Part shown: positions 1 through 6,441 of the stretch, one piece after another | How the letters are laid out: every line of letters begins with the position of its first letter | Position numbering within the stretch: position 1 is the stretch's first letter | Source: Actinomycetales bacterium | GTDB taxonomy: Bacteria; Actinomycetota; Actinomycetes; Actinomycetales; Cellulomonadaceae | Direction: 5' to 3' | Assembly: GCA_015655615.1 (NCBI GenBank) | Contig: JAATES010000354.1 | Location: forward strand, 1 to 6,782 | Length of the DNA stretch: 6,782 bases | The notes under the pieces: model-generated | Database searches by the model: none | What the model was told of the DNA's origin: nothing | The model's input: the letters and a program-made list of their open reading frames with translations, nothing else | Program-made: the position numbers and the translations under genes

Positions 1-2
1 GC

Positions 3-140
3 CTGCGTCGCGTCGACTCGGCCTTCGCCGACCTGCTCGACGTCGAACGACGCCTGCTGGCCCCCGTTCCCTCCGCGCAGCGAGCGGATCTGGCACAGGC
101 GTTGCGGGCTCTCCTGCGCCAGTTCGAGGGCGGGGCGTGA
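3..140 (+). CDS. MarR-family transcriptional regulator, C-terminal end (partial)
   Basis: This open frame enters from the left edge and ends at the TGA at 138-140. Forty-five residues are visible, beginning LRRVDSAFADLLDVERRLLA and ending RQFEGGA. The pattern is two amphipathic helices, with 'LLDVERRLLAPVPSAQRADLAQALRALL' split by a turn at 'PVPSAQ'. This matches the last two helices of MarR-type regulators, which form the dimer interface ('...LL..L...ER..L...LR.LL'). The DNA-binding winged helix would lie outside the window, so the family is inferred from the tail alone. It converges with the large serine hydrolase gene on the other strand and shares a hairpin region with it. Nothing here shows what it regulates. 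Another small helical regulator remains possible. Confidence 0.55.
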   Translation: MRRVDSAFADLLDVERRLLAPVPSAQRADLAQALRALLRQFEGGA

Positions 141-237
141 ATCCTCGCCGGTCGACGTCTAGCAACGCCCCGAGTTCGAGTTCCTCACCGCAGGCTCAGA
201 CCACATGGCCAAAACGACCGGACACCGTACAACGCGG

Positions 238-279
238 GTCGGAGGTGGTCGGACCCCTGAGGAGCCGACCACCTCCGAC
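238..279. terminator. Perfect 15-bp inverted repeat between convergent genes, likely bidirectional terminator
   Basis: GTCGGAGGTGGTCGG at 238-252 is exactly mirrored by CCGACCACCTCCGAC at 265-279 around a 12-nt spacer (253-264). It lies 97 nt after the marR-like stop and 71 nt after the hydrolase stop, so one hairpin can serve both converging transcripts. No run of T follows on either strand, which is common for actinobacterial terminators. In the rest of the 210-bp gap (141-350) I see no gene or other strong structure. Confidence 0.65.
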
Positions 280-350
280 GTGTGACCGGCTCTTCACCAT
301 CGACGGTGGATCGCGAGTCTGAATCGAGGCTCAGCGAAACTACTGCCCGA

Positions 351-2900
351 CTAGCCCACCCACGTCACTGCATGGAACGCTTGCGGTCCCAAGAAGAGCG
401 ACAGGATCTGGTTCGCCGACTGCTGGCCGTTCGCACTGTTCCAAAAGATGGCGATACTCTCCTTAGTCTCTGGGTAGGCGATGAAGAACGCCTTGCGGCT
501 GCCGTTGTCGCCCCAGTGCCACAGAGCCTTTCCGTTGCCGTTGGTCTGCAGCCCCACACCCAGCCCCCACTTGATGTAGGGGTTCGCCCCATTGGTGACA
601 GAACGCACCGCATCCGACGATTCGGTGGTCCACAATGCGTGAGTCTCTGGAGTGAGGCCCTCTCCACCGAGCAGCGCCCGCTGGATGAACTTGTCGTAGT
701 CACTGGCCGTGGTCTGCAAGGTGTACGCGGTGTTGCCATTGGTGTAATTGCTCACAGCGCCCGGAACCCCGTTCTCGTCGTGGCCGACGATGGTCCGGCT
801 GAGGTTCTCAGGCAGGGTCACCAGCGTGCTGTCGGTCATCCCCAAGGGCTCGAAGACCTCCTCCTTCAACGTTTGGGCGAACGACTTGCCATCAAGGTGC
901 TCAATGGTCTGTTGCAGCAAGAAGAAGCCATCGCCCGAGTAGCCGAACTTAGTGCCGGGAGTCCACTGCGGGACCAGCGGAGTGTCACTGCCCACAGCAC
1001 CGGCCCAGTTCGGAAACCCTGTCGTGTGATTGAGCACCATACGGGCAGTGACCGTCTGCGCTAGCTCGCTGCCCGCGGTGCGCGGGGATTCGTAGTAATC
1101 CCACAAAGGGGTGTCCAGGTCGATCACACCTTCATCGACACGCTTGAGCACCAGATAGGAGCCGACGACTTTACTCAACGAAGCCGCCTGGAAAAGAGTG
1201 TCGTCCTCGACCTTGATGCCCGTCGCGGTGTTCTGCACACCGTAAACGTACTTCTCAGTGACGCCATTCTTGGTATAGACGACCTGCGCACCGGGGATAG
1301 CCCGACCTGAAAGAATCTCGTCGAGCGTCGCCTTCTTCGATGAGACACCTTCCAATGCGTCTGCTTGAGCCCGCAGTTCCTCCACATCCGCAAGCAGCGC
1401 CTCAAGTTGTGCCGTTAGGCCGGTCACCTCGCTGGTCAGAGACGTTTGTTTGCTCACAAGAGTCTTCAAGGCGGCTTGCGCTACGGCCACCTTGTTCCGG
1501 GCGGTGGCAGCAGCGGAGTCTGCCGTGCCAGCCTTGGCCGAGGCGAGGACAACAGCAGTGTTCCGCTTCTGGACGGTCGTCTTGGACCTGCTATACAGCT
1601 TGGTAGCCTTCGTCAGTGCCTTCTTGTTCTTCGCAGTCTTCTTCTTGGCGTACTTCTTCTTGGCCTTTGAGTACTTCTTCTTCGCAGACGCGGACTTTTT
1701 CACCGCTTTTGTTCGCGCGGTCTTGGCGGCGGCGGCCTGCCGGGTGGTGGTCGCTGCCGTCGCCGCAGCCTGCTGCGAAGCACTCTGAAGTGCGGACAGC
1801 TGGCTAGTGCCGTCCTCGACTCGCGTCTCGGTACGGAGCAAGTCCTTGGCCCGCGCGTCACGCTGATCCTCGACCGTTGTCGCCTGCGTCCGCAATGCAG
1901 CCTCCTGCGCGCGCAGCGACGCGATCTGCTCTGCGTCACTCGGGCCGGGGTCAGTCAGGGGCGTCTGAGCTAATTCGTAGACGAACGTCGCTGCTCGCTG
2001 AACGTAGACGTTGGCTTGCGCGAGGGTCACCGGGGCCGCGAATGATGTGGTAGCCGAAAGCGCGACCTCCCGGCCGTCAATGAGGATGTAGCCGCTGTCG
2101 TGCAAGGCATCCGATAGCTCACCGGTCTTGTTCGCCAGCACTTCGCGCGGGATCACTGCGCCGAATTTGGTATTGACAAGTTGCCCCTTCATCAGGTCGA
2201 TGATGTGCTCACTGGAGGCGGCACTGAGGAATTCGTGCCGGTAGAGACGAACGAGAAAGTCCGTCACCTCACTTGAATTGAGCCAGTTCTCCTGCAAAGG
2301 TGGCACTGCGGTGTGGATCATCTTCCGCCCGAACCATAGGGTGTCATAACCCAGGCCCGCAATATAGCTGTTGATCGCGTCGAAGCCGCCTGCGCGGTCG
2401 ACCAGCACATTCGTCGCCGTGTTATCACTGACCTGAACCATCAGTTCCATCAGTTCTCTGACCGAGATGTCCAACGGAAAATCACGTGTACGCAGCGTTC
2501 CGGAGCCGCCGACGATGTTGGTGGAACCGGCGGGAATCGTCACCGTCTCGTCGAGGGAGAGTCCTCCCTTATCGGCAAGATCCATCAGCAGCGCGAGCAG
2601 CGGAAGTTTGATCACGCTCGCCGCTTTGTATGGTTCTTGGTCCCCTACCGTGATGGTTGCGCCATCGATGACGTCGGCCAGATCCGTCACAGAGATGCCC
2701 ATCCGAACATTTTGCGCCGCCGCTTCATCCACCAGCCCTTGCAGGTTCCGCTTGAGGAGCGCTGTCGCTTGATCGGGGGTCTTGGAATCCTCCGCATGCG
2801 CCGGTCCGGTGCCAATGAGGAGGGTGGCCAGCAAGGCAAATGCAGTGGCCCAGGCAAAACTGACGTGTCGCCACCTCTTCAAGGCGTGATTCTGTGACAT
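351..2900 (-). CDS. Secreted fusion of class A-like and class C-like beta-lactamase/PBP-fold serine hydrolases with a lysine-rich coiled-coil linker
   Basis: Encodes 849 residues from the ATG at 2900, chosen because GGAGGA sits 6 nt upstream and a clean signal peptide follows; the frame opens further to 3002 but without support. Layout seen: signal peptide 1-36 (KRWRH, hydrophobic 15-30, cleavage after AHA36). Class A-like domain about 45-312 (Beta-lactamase2 type) has S95-V-I-K98, S158-D-N160 and K258-T-G260. A string E204-N-W-L-N208 resembles the class A ExxLN loop, but could instead be the ENxTS motif of non-lactamase relatives. Helical linker about 320-525; residues 393-445 carry 21 lysines and no acidic residue. 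Class C-like domain about 526-845 (Beta-lactamase, PF00144 type) has S574-L-S-K577, LNHTTGFPNW around 623-632, Y654-S-G656 and H795-W-G797 (in place of KTG). Both active-site serines look intact. Expected outside the membrane or in the wall. D,D-peptidase, beta-lactamase or esterase activity cannot be distinguished. Sampled 60-base lines are 50-62% GC, against 73-77% in rsmA/ispE. Confidence 0.9.
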   Translation of the reverse strand: MSQNHALKRWRHVSFAWATAFALLATLLIGTGPAHAEDSKTPDQATALLKRNLQGLVDEAAAQNVRMGISVTDLADVIDGATITVGDQEPYKAASVIKLPLLALLMDLADKGGLSLDETVTIPAGSTNIVGGSGTLRTRDFPLDISVRELMELMVQVSDNTATNVLVDRAGGFDAINSYIAGLGYDTLWFGRKMIHTAVPPLQENWLNSSEVTDFLVRLYRHEFLSAASSEHIIDLMKGQLVNTKFGAVIPREVLANKTGELSDALHDSGYILIDGREVALSATTSFAAPVTLAQANVYVQRAATFVYELAQTPLTDPGPSDAEQIASLRAQEAALRTQATTVEDQRDARAKDLLRTETRVEDGTSQLSALQSASQQAAATAATTTRQAAAAKTARTKAVKKSASAKKKYSKAKKKYAKKKTAKNKKALTKATKLYSRSKTTVQKRNTAVVLASAKAGTADSAAATARNKVAVAQAALKTLVSKQTSLTSEVTGLTAQLEALLADVEELRAQADALEGVSSKKATLDEILSGRAIPGAQVVYTKNGVTEKYVYGVQNTATGIKVEDDTLFQAASLSKVVGSYLVLKRVDEGVIDLDTPLWDYYESPRTAGSELAQTVTARMVLNHTTGFPNWAGAVGSDTPLVPQWTPGTKFGYSGDGFFLLQQTIEHLDGKSFAQTLKEEVFEPLGMTDSTLVTLPENLSRTIVGHDENGVPGAVSNYTNGNTAYTLQTTASDYDKFIQRALLGGEGLTPETHALWTTESSDAVRSVTNGANPYIKWGLGVGLQTNGNGKALWHWGDNGSRKAFFIAYPETKESIAIFWNSANGQQSANQILSLFLGPQAFHAVTWVG
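1620..1682 (-). repeat. Heptad-periodic lysine-rich repeat inside the hydrolase linker
   Basis: On the coding strand this encodes residues 407-427, read as three seven-residue units: KKKYSKA, KKKYAKK, KTAKNKK. At DNA level the plus-strand 12-mer GTACTTCTTCTT recurs at 1650-1661 and 1671-1682, exactly 21 bp apart. The period equals one coiled-coil heptad. Because the usual hydrophobic positions hold Lys or Tyr, this part is more likely a straight basic helix than a normal packed coiled coil. Confidence 0.7.
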
Positions 2901-2906
2901 TCTGTC

Positions 2907-2912
2907 TCCTCC
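2907..2912 (-). promoter_or_regulatory. Ribosome binding site GGAGGA deciding the hydrolase start
   Basis: On the minus strand GGAGGA is followed by GACAGA and then the ATG at 2900, a spacing of 6 nt. It selects this ATG over the in-frame upstream ATG at 3002. The signal peptide begins right after it. Confidence 0.85.
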
Positions 2913-3186
2913 GAGGGATGCGCATGGAATAACTTTCCGATGCCGGAGGCCCGCTGGATTTCCGAAGAATTGGTGTCCGCTGGAGCCCCCCGGCAGCTTC
3001 ACGGCAGGCGCTCACGCGACGGCCGGGGCAGCGATCTTGACGGTAGCCGCGGGCTGAGGCCAAGTCATTACAGAATCGTTTCGTTCCGGTTTCCCAGCAT
3101 CTGCTCGGCGCCATCTCGTGGCACATGGCCCACGGCCCTGTCCACTCGAAGCCCGTTTTCTCACACAGGATCAACTCGATCGCCGA

Positions 3187-3202
3187 GGCCGCTCAGGCGG
3201 CC
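3187..3202. terminator. Short perfect hairpin downstream of ispE
   Basis: GGCCGC (3187-3192), loop TCAG, GCGGCC (3197-3202): a 6-bp all-GC stem with a 4-nt loop. It lies about 94 nt past the ispE stop on the same strand and has no T run after it. It could be a second termination point for the rpf-rsmA-ispE transcript, or a leader structure of the hydrolase mRNA if transcription starts further upstream. Confidence 0.35.
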
Positions 3203-3236
3203 GAGGAGGTCACCCCTAGGTGCTGACTAGCTAGTC

Positions 3237-3278
3237 GAGAGAGGGAGAGAAGGGAAACAGCCGTCAGATGTGACCGAC
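3237..3278 (-). terminator. Candidate terminator or Rho-loading stretch after ispE
   Basis: On the minus strand, just after the ispE stop, a weak stem forms (GTCA, loop CATC, TGAC at 3263-3274, extendable by three pairs past a bulge). A long pyrimidine-only-rich tract follows, read from about 3259 to 3237 (seen on the plus strand as GAGAGAGGGAGAGAAGGGAAA). The stem alone is too weak to be convincing as intrinsic. A C/T-rich unstructured tract is also what a Rho site looks like. Confidence 0.35.
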
Positions 3279-3295
3279 GTCGTGGAACAGAACAG

Positions 3296-4258
3296 CTACG
3301 AAACCCGACTCGCCACTCGCGCCCCGTGCGGCGAACTGGTGGTGACCAGCTGACGGTCGCTGGCACCAGCGCCGGCGAAGGCCGCAGCCACGTCCTCGGC
3401 GTGGTCGGCGGACAGGGCCAGGGCGGCGACCGTGGGGCCCGATCCGGACACCAGCACGCCGAGCGCATTCGCCTCCCGGGCCGCGGCGAGGCTGCGGGAC
3501 AGGTCCGGCACCAGGGTGACGGCCGGCTGCTGCAGATCGTTGTGCAATGCCGCCCCGACCCGGACCGGGTCACCGGCACCCAGTGCGGCGATCAGCTCAC
3601 CCTCCCGCTCCCGGTCACCCTCGCTCAGCCCGGCGTGCGGGCGCACATTCCGGTCGAACTCTGCGTAGACGGCCGGGGTCGACAGGCCCTCGCTGCGCAG
3701 CGCCAGGACCCAGTGGAAGGTCGCCGGCGCCTCCAATGACGTCAGCACGTCTCCGCGCCCGGTGCCCAGGGCCGTGCCACCGAGCACCGTGAAAGGGACA
3801 TCCGCACCGAGTTGCGCCGCGAGCGCCAGTAGGTCGCCCGGCGTGAGGCGGGCCTGCCACAGCTCGTCGAGTGCCACCAGGGTGGCCGCGGCATCGGCGG
3901 AACCCCCTGCCATGCCCCCGGCGACCGGCACGCCCTTGAGGAGCTCCAGGCCCACCCGCGGCTCGCGCCCCAGGTGGGCGGCCAGGAGCTCAGCGGCACG
4001 AGCAGCAAGATTGGTGCCGTCCAGCGGAACCTCGGCGGCCTGGTCTCCCGTCACGGACAGGGTGAGCGTCTGAGCGTGCCGCGCCGTGACCTGCTCAGAC
4101 AGCGCAAGCGACTGGAAGACGGTGCGCAGCGGATGGTACCCGTCGGGCTGCCGCTCCCCCACGACGAGGATCAGGTTCACCTTGCCGCGGGCGCGGGCAC
4201 GCACGGCGCCAGCCCCGGGCGTTCCGTCGCCAACGGCCCGGTGCTCCCTGCCCGTCAT
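3296..4258 (-). CDS. ispE: 4-diphosphocytidyl-2-C-methyl-D-erythritol kinase
   Basis: A cytoplasmic GHMP-family kinase that phosphorylates the 2-hydroxyl of CDP-methylerythritol with ATP in the MEP route to IPP and DMAPP. The 320-residue product shows the family landmarks in order: catalytic Lys26 in ARGKVNL, substrate-site DGYH at 39-42, the GHMP ATP loop PVAGGMAGGSADAAA at 111-125, Asp153 in GADVPF (catalytic Asp in known IspE), GGTALGTGRGD 160-170, and the C-terminal SGSGPT 271-276. The ATG overlaps the rsmA stop (ATGA), implying translational coupling. GGAGGA abuts this ATG with no spacer, which is unusual; GTG at 4204 (residue 19, giving MRARARGKVNL) would match the short N-terminus of many homologues and is an alternative start. 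It is the last gene of the tatD-rpf-rsmA-ispE array. Confidence 0.95.
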   Translation of the reverse strand: MTGREHRAVGDGTPGAGAVRARARGKVNLILVVGERQPDGYHPLRTVFQSLALSEQVTARHAQTLTLSVTGDQAAEVPLDGTNLAARAAELLAAHLGREPRVGLELLKGVPVAGGMAGGSADAAATLVALDELWQARLTPGDLLALAAQLGADVPFTVLGGTALGTGRGDVLTSLEAPATFHWVLALRSEGLSTPAVYAEFDRNVRPHAGLSEGDREREGELIAALGAGDPVRVGAALHNDLQQPAVTLVPDLSRSLAAAREANALGVLVSGSGPTVAALALSADHAEDVAAAFAGAGASDRQLVTTSSPHGARVASRVS

Positions 4259-5220
4259 TCCTCCGCACCAGCGGGAGGCTGCACCCCGCTGATCGCAGGC
4301 TGCGCACCGCCAGCACTCATCCCCTCCGCCAGCCCACCGCGGGAATCTCGGATCTCTGCCCCGGCGGCCAGCAACGACTCCGTCAGCCGGACGAAGTCGC
4401 CGATGGCCAACTGCTCCCCGCGCACACCGCCGTCCGTGCCCGAGGCCGCCAGGGCCTCGTCGACGATCGCCGGTACGGCGATGCCTGCCGTCAGCGCCCG
4501 GCGGAGGGTCTTGCGGCGTTGCGCGAATGCGGCGTCCACCACCGCGAACACCTGCCCGCGGCTGGCGCTGGTGCGAGGCTCCGCGTGCCGGGTCAGCGCG
4601 ACCAGGGCCGAATCGACATTGGGCATGGGCCAGAAGACGGCACGCCCCACACTGGCCGCCCGGTGAGCGGTGCCGTACCACTGCGCCTTGACGGAGGGGA
4701 CGCCGTAGACCCGGCTGCCGGGCGCTGCGGCGAGCCGGTCGGCCACCTCGGCCTGCACCATGACCAGCACTCGCTCCAGGGAGTCGAAGCGCTCCAGGAA
4801 GGTCAGCAGCAGGGGCACCGCGACGTTGTACGGCAGGTTCGCCACCAGGGCCGTGGGCGGTGGGCCCTCGACCTCGCGCACCGTCATGGCGTCGGCGGGG
4901 ATGACCGTGAGGAGTCCCGAGGCCGCAGGCGCCTGCTGGGCAACGGTGAGCGGAAGTCGCCCGGCCAGGACGGGATCGATCTCGATGGCGGTGACCCACG
5001 CGCCGGCCTCCAGCAGTCCGAGTGTCAACGAGCCCAGGCCCGGGCCCACCTCGATCACATGCTCGCCCGGGCGGATCGAGGCGGCCCGGACGATCTTGCG
5101 CACGGTTCCGCCGTCGTGCACGAAGTTCTGGCCCCACGTCTTGGTGGGCCGCACTCCCAGCTCCTCCGCGATCTGCCGGATCAGGGCAGGGCCCAGCAAA
5201 GTCACGTCAGGCGGCACCAC
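4255..5220 (-). CDS. rsmA: 16S rRNA (adenine-N6,N6)-dimethyltransferase (A1518/A1519)
   Basis: Also called KsgA. It transfers four methyl groups from S-adenosylmethionine to two adjacent adenines in helix 45 of 16S rRNA, late in 30S assembly. The 321-residue sequence has all class I rRNA-dimethylase signatures: QNF at 31-33, SAM loop EVGPGLG at 57-63, acidic E80 that binds the ribose, catalytic NLPYN at 128-132, FWPMPNVDS at 196-204, and the basic FAQRRKTLR at 232-240. Start is GTG at 5220, with AAGG 8 nt upstream; the next codon is also GTG, so 5217 is possible. About 35 residues after 285 are Gly/Ala/Pro-rich, an extension beyond the usual fold that may be disordered. The start lies 14 bp after the rpf-like stop and the 3' end overlaps ispE by 4 bp, so all three are probably co-transcribed. 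Confidence 0.96.
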   Translation of the reverse strand: MVPPDVTLLGPALIRQIAEELGVRPTKTWGQNFVHDGGTVRKIVRAASIRPGEHVIEVGPGLGSLTLGLLEAGAWVTAIEIDPVLAGRLPLTVAQQAPAASGLLTVIPADAMTVREVEGPPPTALVANLPYNVAVPLLLTFLERFDSLERVLVMVQAEVADRLAAAPGSRVYGVPSVKAQWYGTAHRAASVGRAVFWPMPNVDSALVALTRHAEPRTSASRGQVFAVVDAAFAQRRKTLRRALTAGIAVPAIVDEALAASGTDGGVRGEQLAIGDFVRLTESLLAAGAEIRDSRGGLAEGMSAGGAQPAISGVQPPAGAEE

Positions 5221-5234
5221 GTTCGGGGCCTTGC

Positions 5235-6386
5235 TCAGTACCAGTTATGGGACTGGAAGTGGGACCAGGCCCCACAGGGTGTGCCGTAGCGGCCGGCGAT
5301 GTAGCCCAGACCCCACTTGATCTGGGTCTCGGCGTCGGTGCGCCAGTTCGGTCCCGCACTCGCCATCTTGGAACCCGGCAGAGCCTGCGGAATCCCGTAC
5401 GCTCCCGAAGACTTGTTGCCCGCCGTCGTGCTCCAGCCGCTCTCACGCGTCCACAATGCCTCGAGGCAGCCGAACTGCTTGTCTCCCCAGCCACGGTCCG
5501 CAGCGAGCTCCTTGCCCAGTGCGCGCGCCGTGCCGGGCTTCACCGCAGGGGCACTCGGTCCGCTGCTGTCCTCATCGGAGGAGTCTGCAGACCCTCCGGA
5601 ATCGGAATCCTTGGCAGCGACCTCGCCGGTGCCGATCAGCACGACCTGGTCCACCGCCTCCGTCACCACGGAGCTCGCTACCGCCGTCCGGGCGACCTCC
5701 TTGCCGCCCACGGTGGTCACGGAATAGGTCGTCACGGACTTGCCGTTCGACCCCTTGGTCTTGACGACCTTGGTGCCCTTCTCGATCGAGCTGTCGTTCT
5801 TCTTGGTGGTCTGGTACTTGAGGACCTCGGTGACCGTGACCGCCGCGGTCTGCGCTCTGGTCACCGTGATGGTCTGACCGGCGGTCAGGGCTGCGTCCAG
5901 ATCGACCGACACGACGTCATCGGCGTCCAGGACCACGCCTGCATCCTGCAGTGCACCGCGTACATCGATCGCCGTGGTCGAGATCGGCTCGGCCTTTCCA
6001 TCGACGGACACCGTCACCGTCGACGCCGCCAGATCCGTGCGGCCCGCAGCGGCGGACCGCGATGCGACGTCGGTGCGGCTCACCAGATCGAGGCCGTCCT
6101 GGCTAGGAGTCCTGACGGCGATGTCATCGCCGTTATGGATGCGCTCTCCCAGAGCAGGCGAGACGATGTCCCCGGCGGCGACCGTCACGCCGCGGGCGTC
6201 CAGCGCATCGGCGACGGTCGCGCCGAAGGTGGAGACCTGGGACACGCGACCGTGATCGTCGATCGTCACCGTCTTGTGCTGCGCCGAGTACCCCACCGTG
6301 CCGGCCGCGAGCAGAGCCACCGCGGTACCACGCGCAAGCCACTTCGTGGCCCGCGTGTGCCATCCATGCATGCTGAGAGATACCAC
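5235..6386 (-). CDS. rpfB: RpfB-like secreted wall-lytic protein: two DUF348 repeats, G5 domain, lytic transglycosylase-like domain
   Basis: Positional counterpart of RpfB, which cleaves peptidoglycan glycan strands and promotes resuscitation and growth. The 383-residue protein starts at GTG 6386, chosen because AAGGA lies 5 nt upstream; ATG 6371 has no ribosome site. Visible parts: signal sequence or membrane anchor (KWLARG, hydrophobic 21-35), DUF348 repeats about 38-93 and 122-177, G5 domain about 181-253, acidic Ser-rich spacer 254-280, and a C-terminal catalytic-type domain 286-383. That domain reads CLEALWTRESGW with probable catalytic Glu315, then SSGAYGIPQALPGSK, TQIKWGLGYIAGRYG and a terminal WSHFQSHNWY. 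This is an SLT-like lytic transglycosylase form rather than the classical Rpf domain of mycobacteria. Cys307 and Cys371 may form a disulfide. Only two DUF348 copies are seen; M. tuberculosis RpfB has three. Activity is inferred. Confidence 0.88.
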   Translation of the reverse strand: MVSLSMHGWHTRATKWLARGTAVALLAAGTVGYSAQHKTVTIDDHGRVSQVSTFGATVADALDARGVTVAAGDIVSPALGERIHNGDDIAVRTPSQDGLDLVSRTDVASRSAAAGRTDLAASTVTVSVDGKAEPISTTAIDVRGALQDAGVVLDADDVVSVDLDAALTAGQTITVTRAQTAAVTVTEVLKYQTTKKNDSSIEKGTKVVKTKGSNGKSVTTYSVTTVGGKEVARTAVASSVVTEAVDQVVLIGTGEVAAKDSDSGGSADSSDEDSSGPSAPAVKPGTARALGKELAADRGWGDKQFGCLEALWTRESGWSTTAGNKSSGAYGIPQALPGSKMASAGPNWRTDAETQIKWGLGYIAGRYGTPCGAWSHFQSHNWY

Positions 6387-6391
6387 TGACG

Positions 6392-6396
6392 TCCTT
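6392..6396 (-). promoter_or_regulatory. Ribosome binding site AAGGA for the rpf-like gene
   Basis: On the minus strand AAGGA (within GAAGGA) precedes the GTG at 6386 by 5 nt (CGTCA). From the ATG at 6371 it would be 20 nt away, so it favours the GTG start. Confidence 0.6.
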
Positions 6397-6419
6397 CGGT
6401 CACGGCGAGTTGGAATCCG

Positions 6420-6441
6420 TACGGTGTTTCGACCCACCGTA
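6420..6441. promoter_or_regulatory. Perfect 7-bp inverted repeat overlapping the candidate rpf -10 box
   Basis: TACGGTG at 6420-6426 mirrors CACCGTA at 6435-6441 around an 8-nt spacer, a 22-bp symmetric site about 34 nt before the GTG start. One arm coincides with the proposed -10, so a repressor operator is possible. A small leader hairpin is the alternative. The binding protein is unknown. Confidence 0.35.

Larger units (their letters stand above)
2913..3295. other. Intergenic region between ispE and the serine hydrolase
   Basis: I find no credible gene here. Frames that cross it are low-complexity continuations or shadows without ribosome sites. It should hold the 3' end of the ispE transcript and the hydrolase promoter. 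The best -10 candidate for the hydrolase is TGTAAT on the minus strand (3067-3072). It matches TATAAT in five of six positions but has no good -35 at 17-18 nt, and would leave a leader of about 160 nt. A 12-bp perfect palindrome GACTAGCTAGTC lies at 3225-3236, beside CCTAGG at 3215-3220. I recognise no riboswitch or tRNA. Confidence 0.4.

Noticed and set aside
282..1064. Open frame of 260 codons on the plus strand, opposite the hydrolase C-terminal domain
   Set aside because: It has no ribosome site or recognisable domain, and it lies wholly antisense to a frame with clear beta-lactamase-family motifs; its opening reads through the terminator hairpin.
2901..3002. N-terminal extension of the hydrolase to the ATG at 3002
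   Set aside because: It would bury the signal peptide 34 residues in; there is a strong GGAGGA site for the ATG at 2900 and none evident for 3002.
2913..3072. Possible c-di-AMP (ydaO) or other riboswitch in the hydrolase leader
   Set aside because: I could not recognise the conserved core of any riboswitch class; only generic GC-rich pairing is present. A covariance-model scan would settle it.
349..3231. GACTAGC present at 349-355 and 3225-3231, as possible target-site duplication around the hydrolase
   Set aside because: Seven bases is too short to be meaningful, and no transposase, integrase or terminal inverted repeats are visible.
4259..5137. Upstream extension of the ispE frame to a 613-residue protein
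   Set aside because: The extra part is low-complexity Arg/Gly/Ala sequence out of frame with rsmA, whose motifs are unmistakable; it is a product of high GC.
5022..6389. Open frame of 455 codons on the plus strand antisense to the rpf-like gene and part of rsmA
   Set aside because: It shows typical GC-rich mirror-frame composition (His/Arg/Gly-rich), no domain and no ribosome site.
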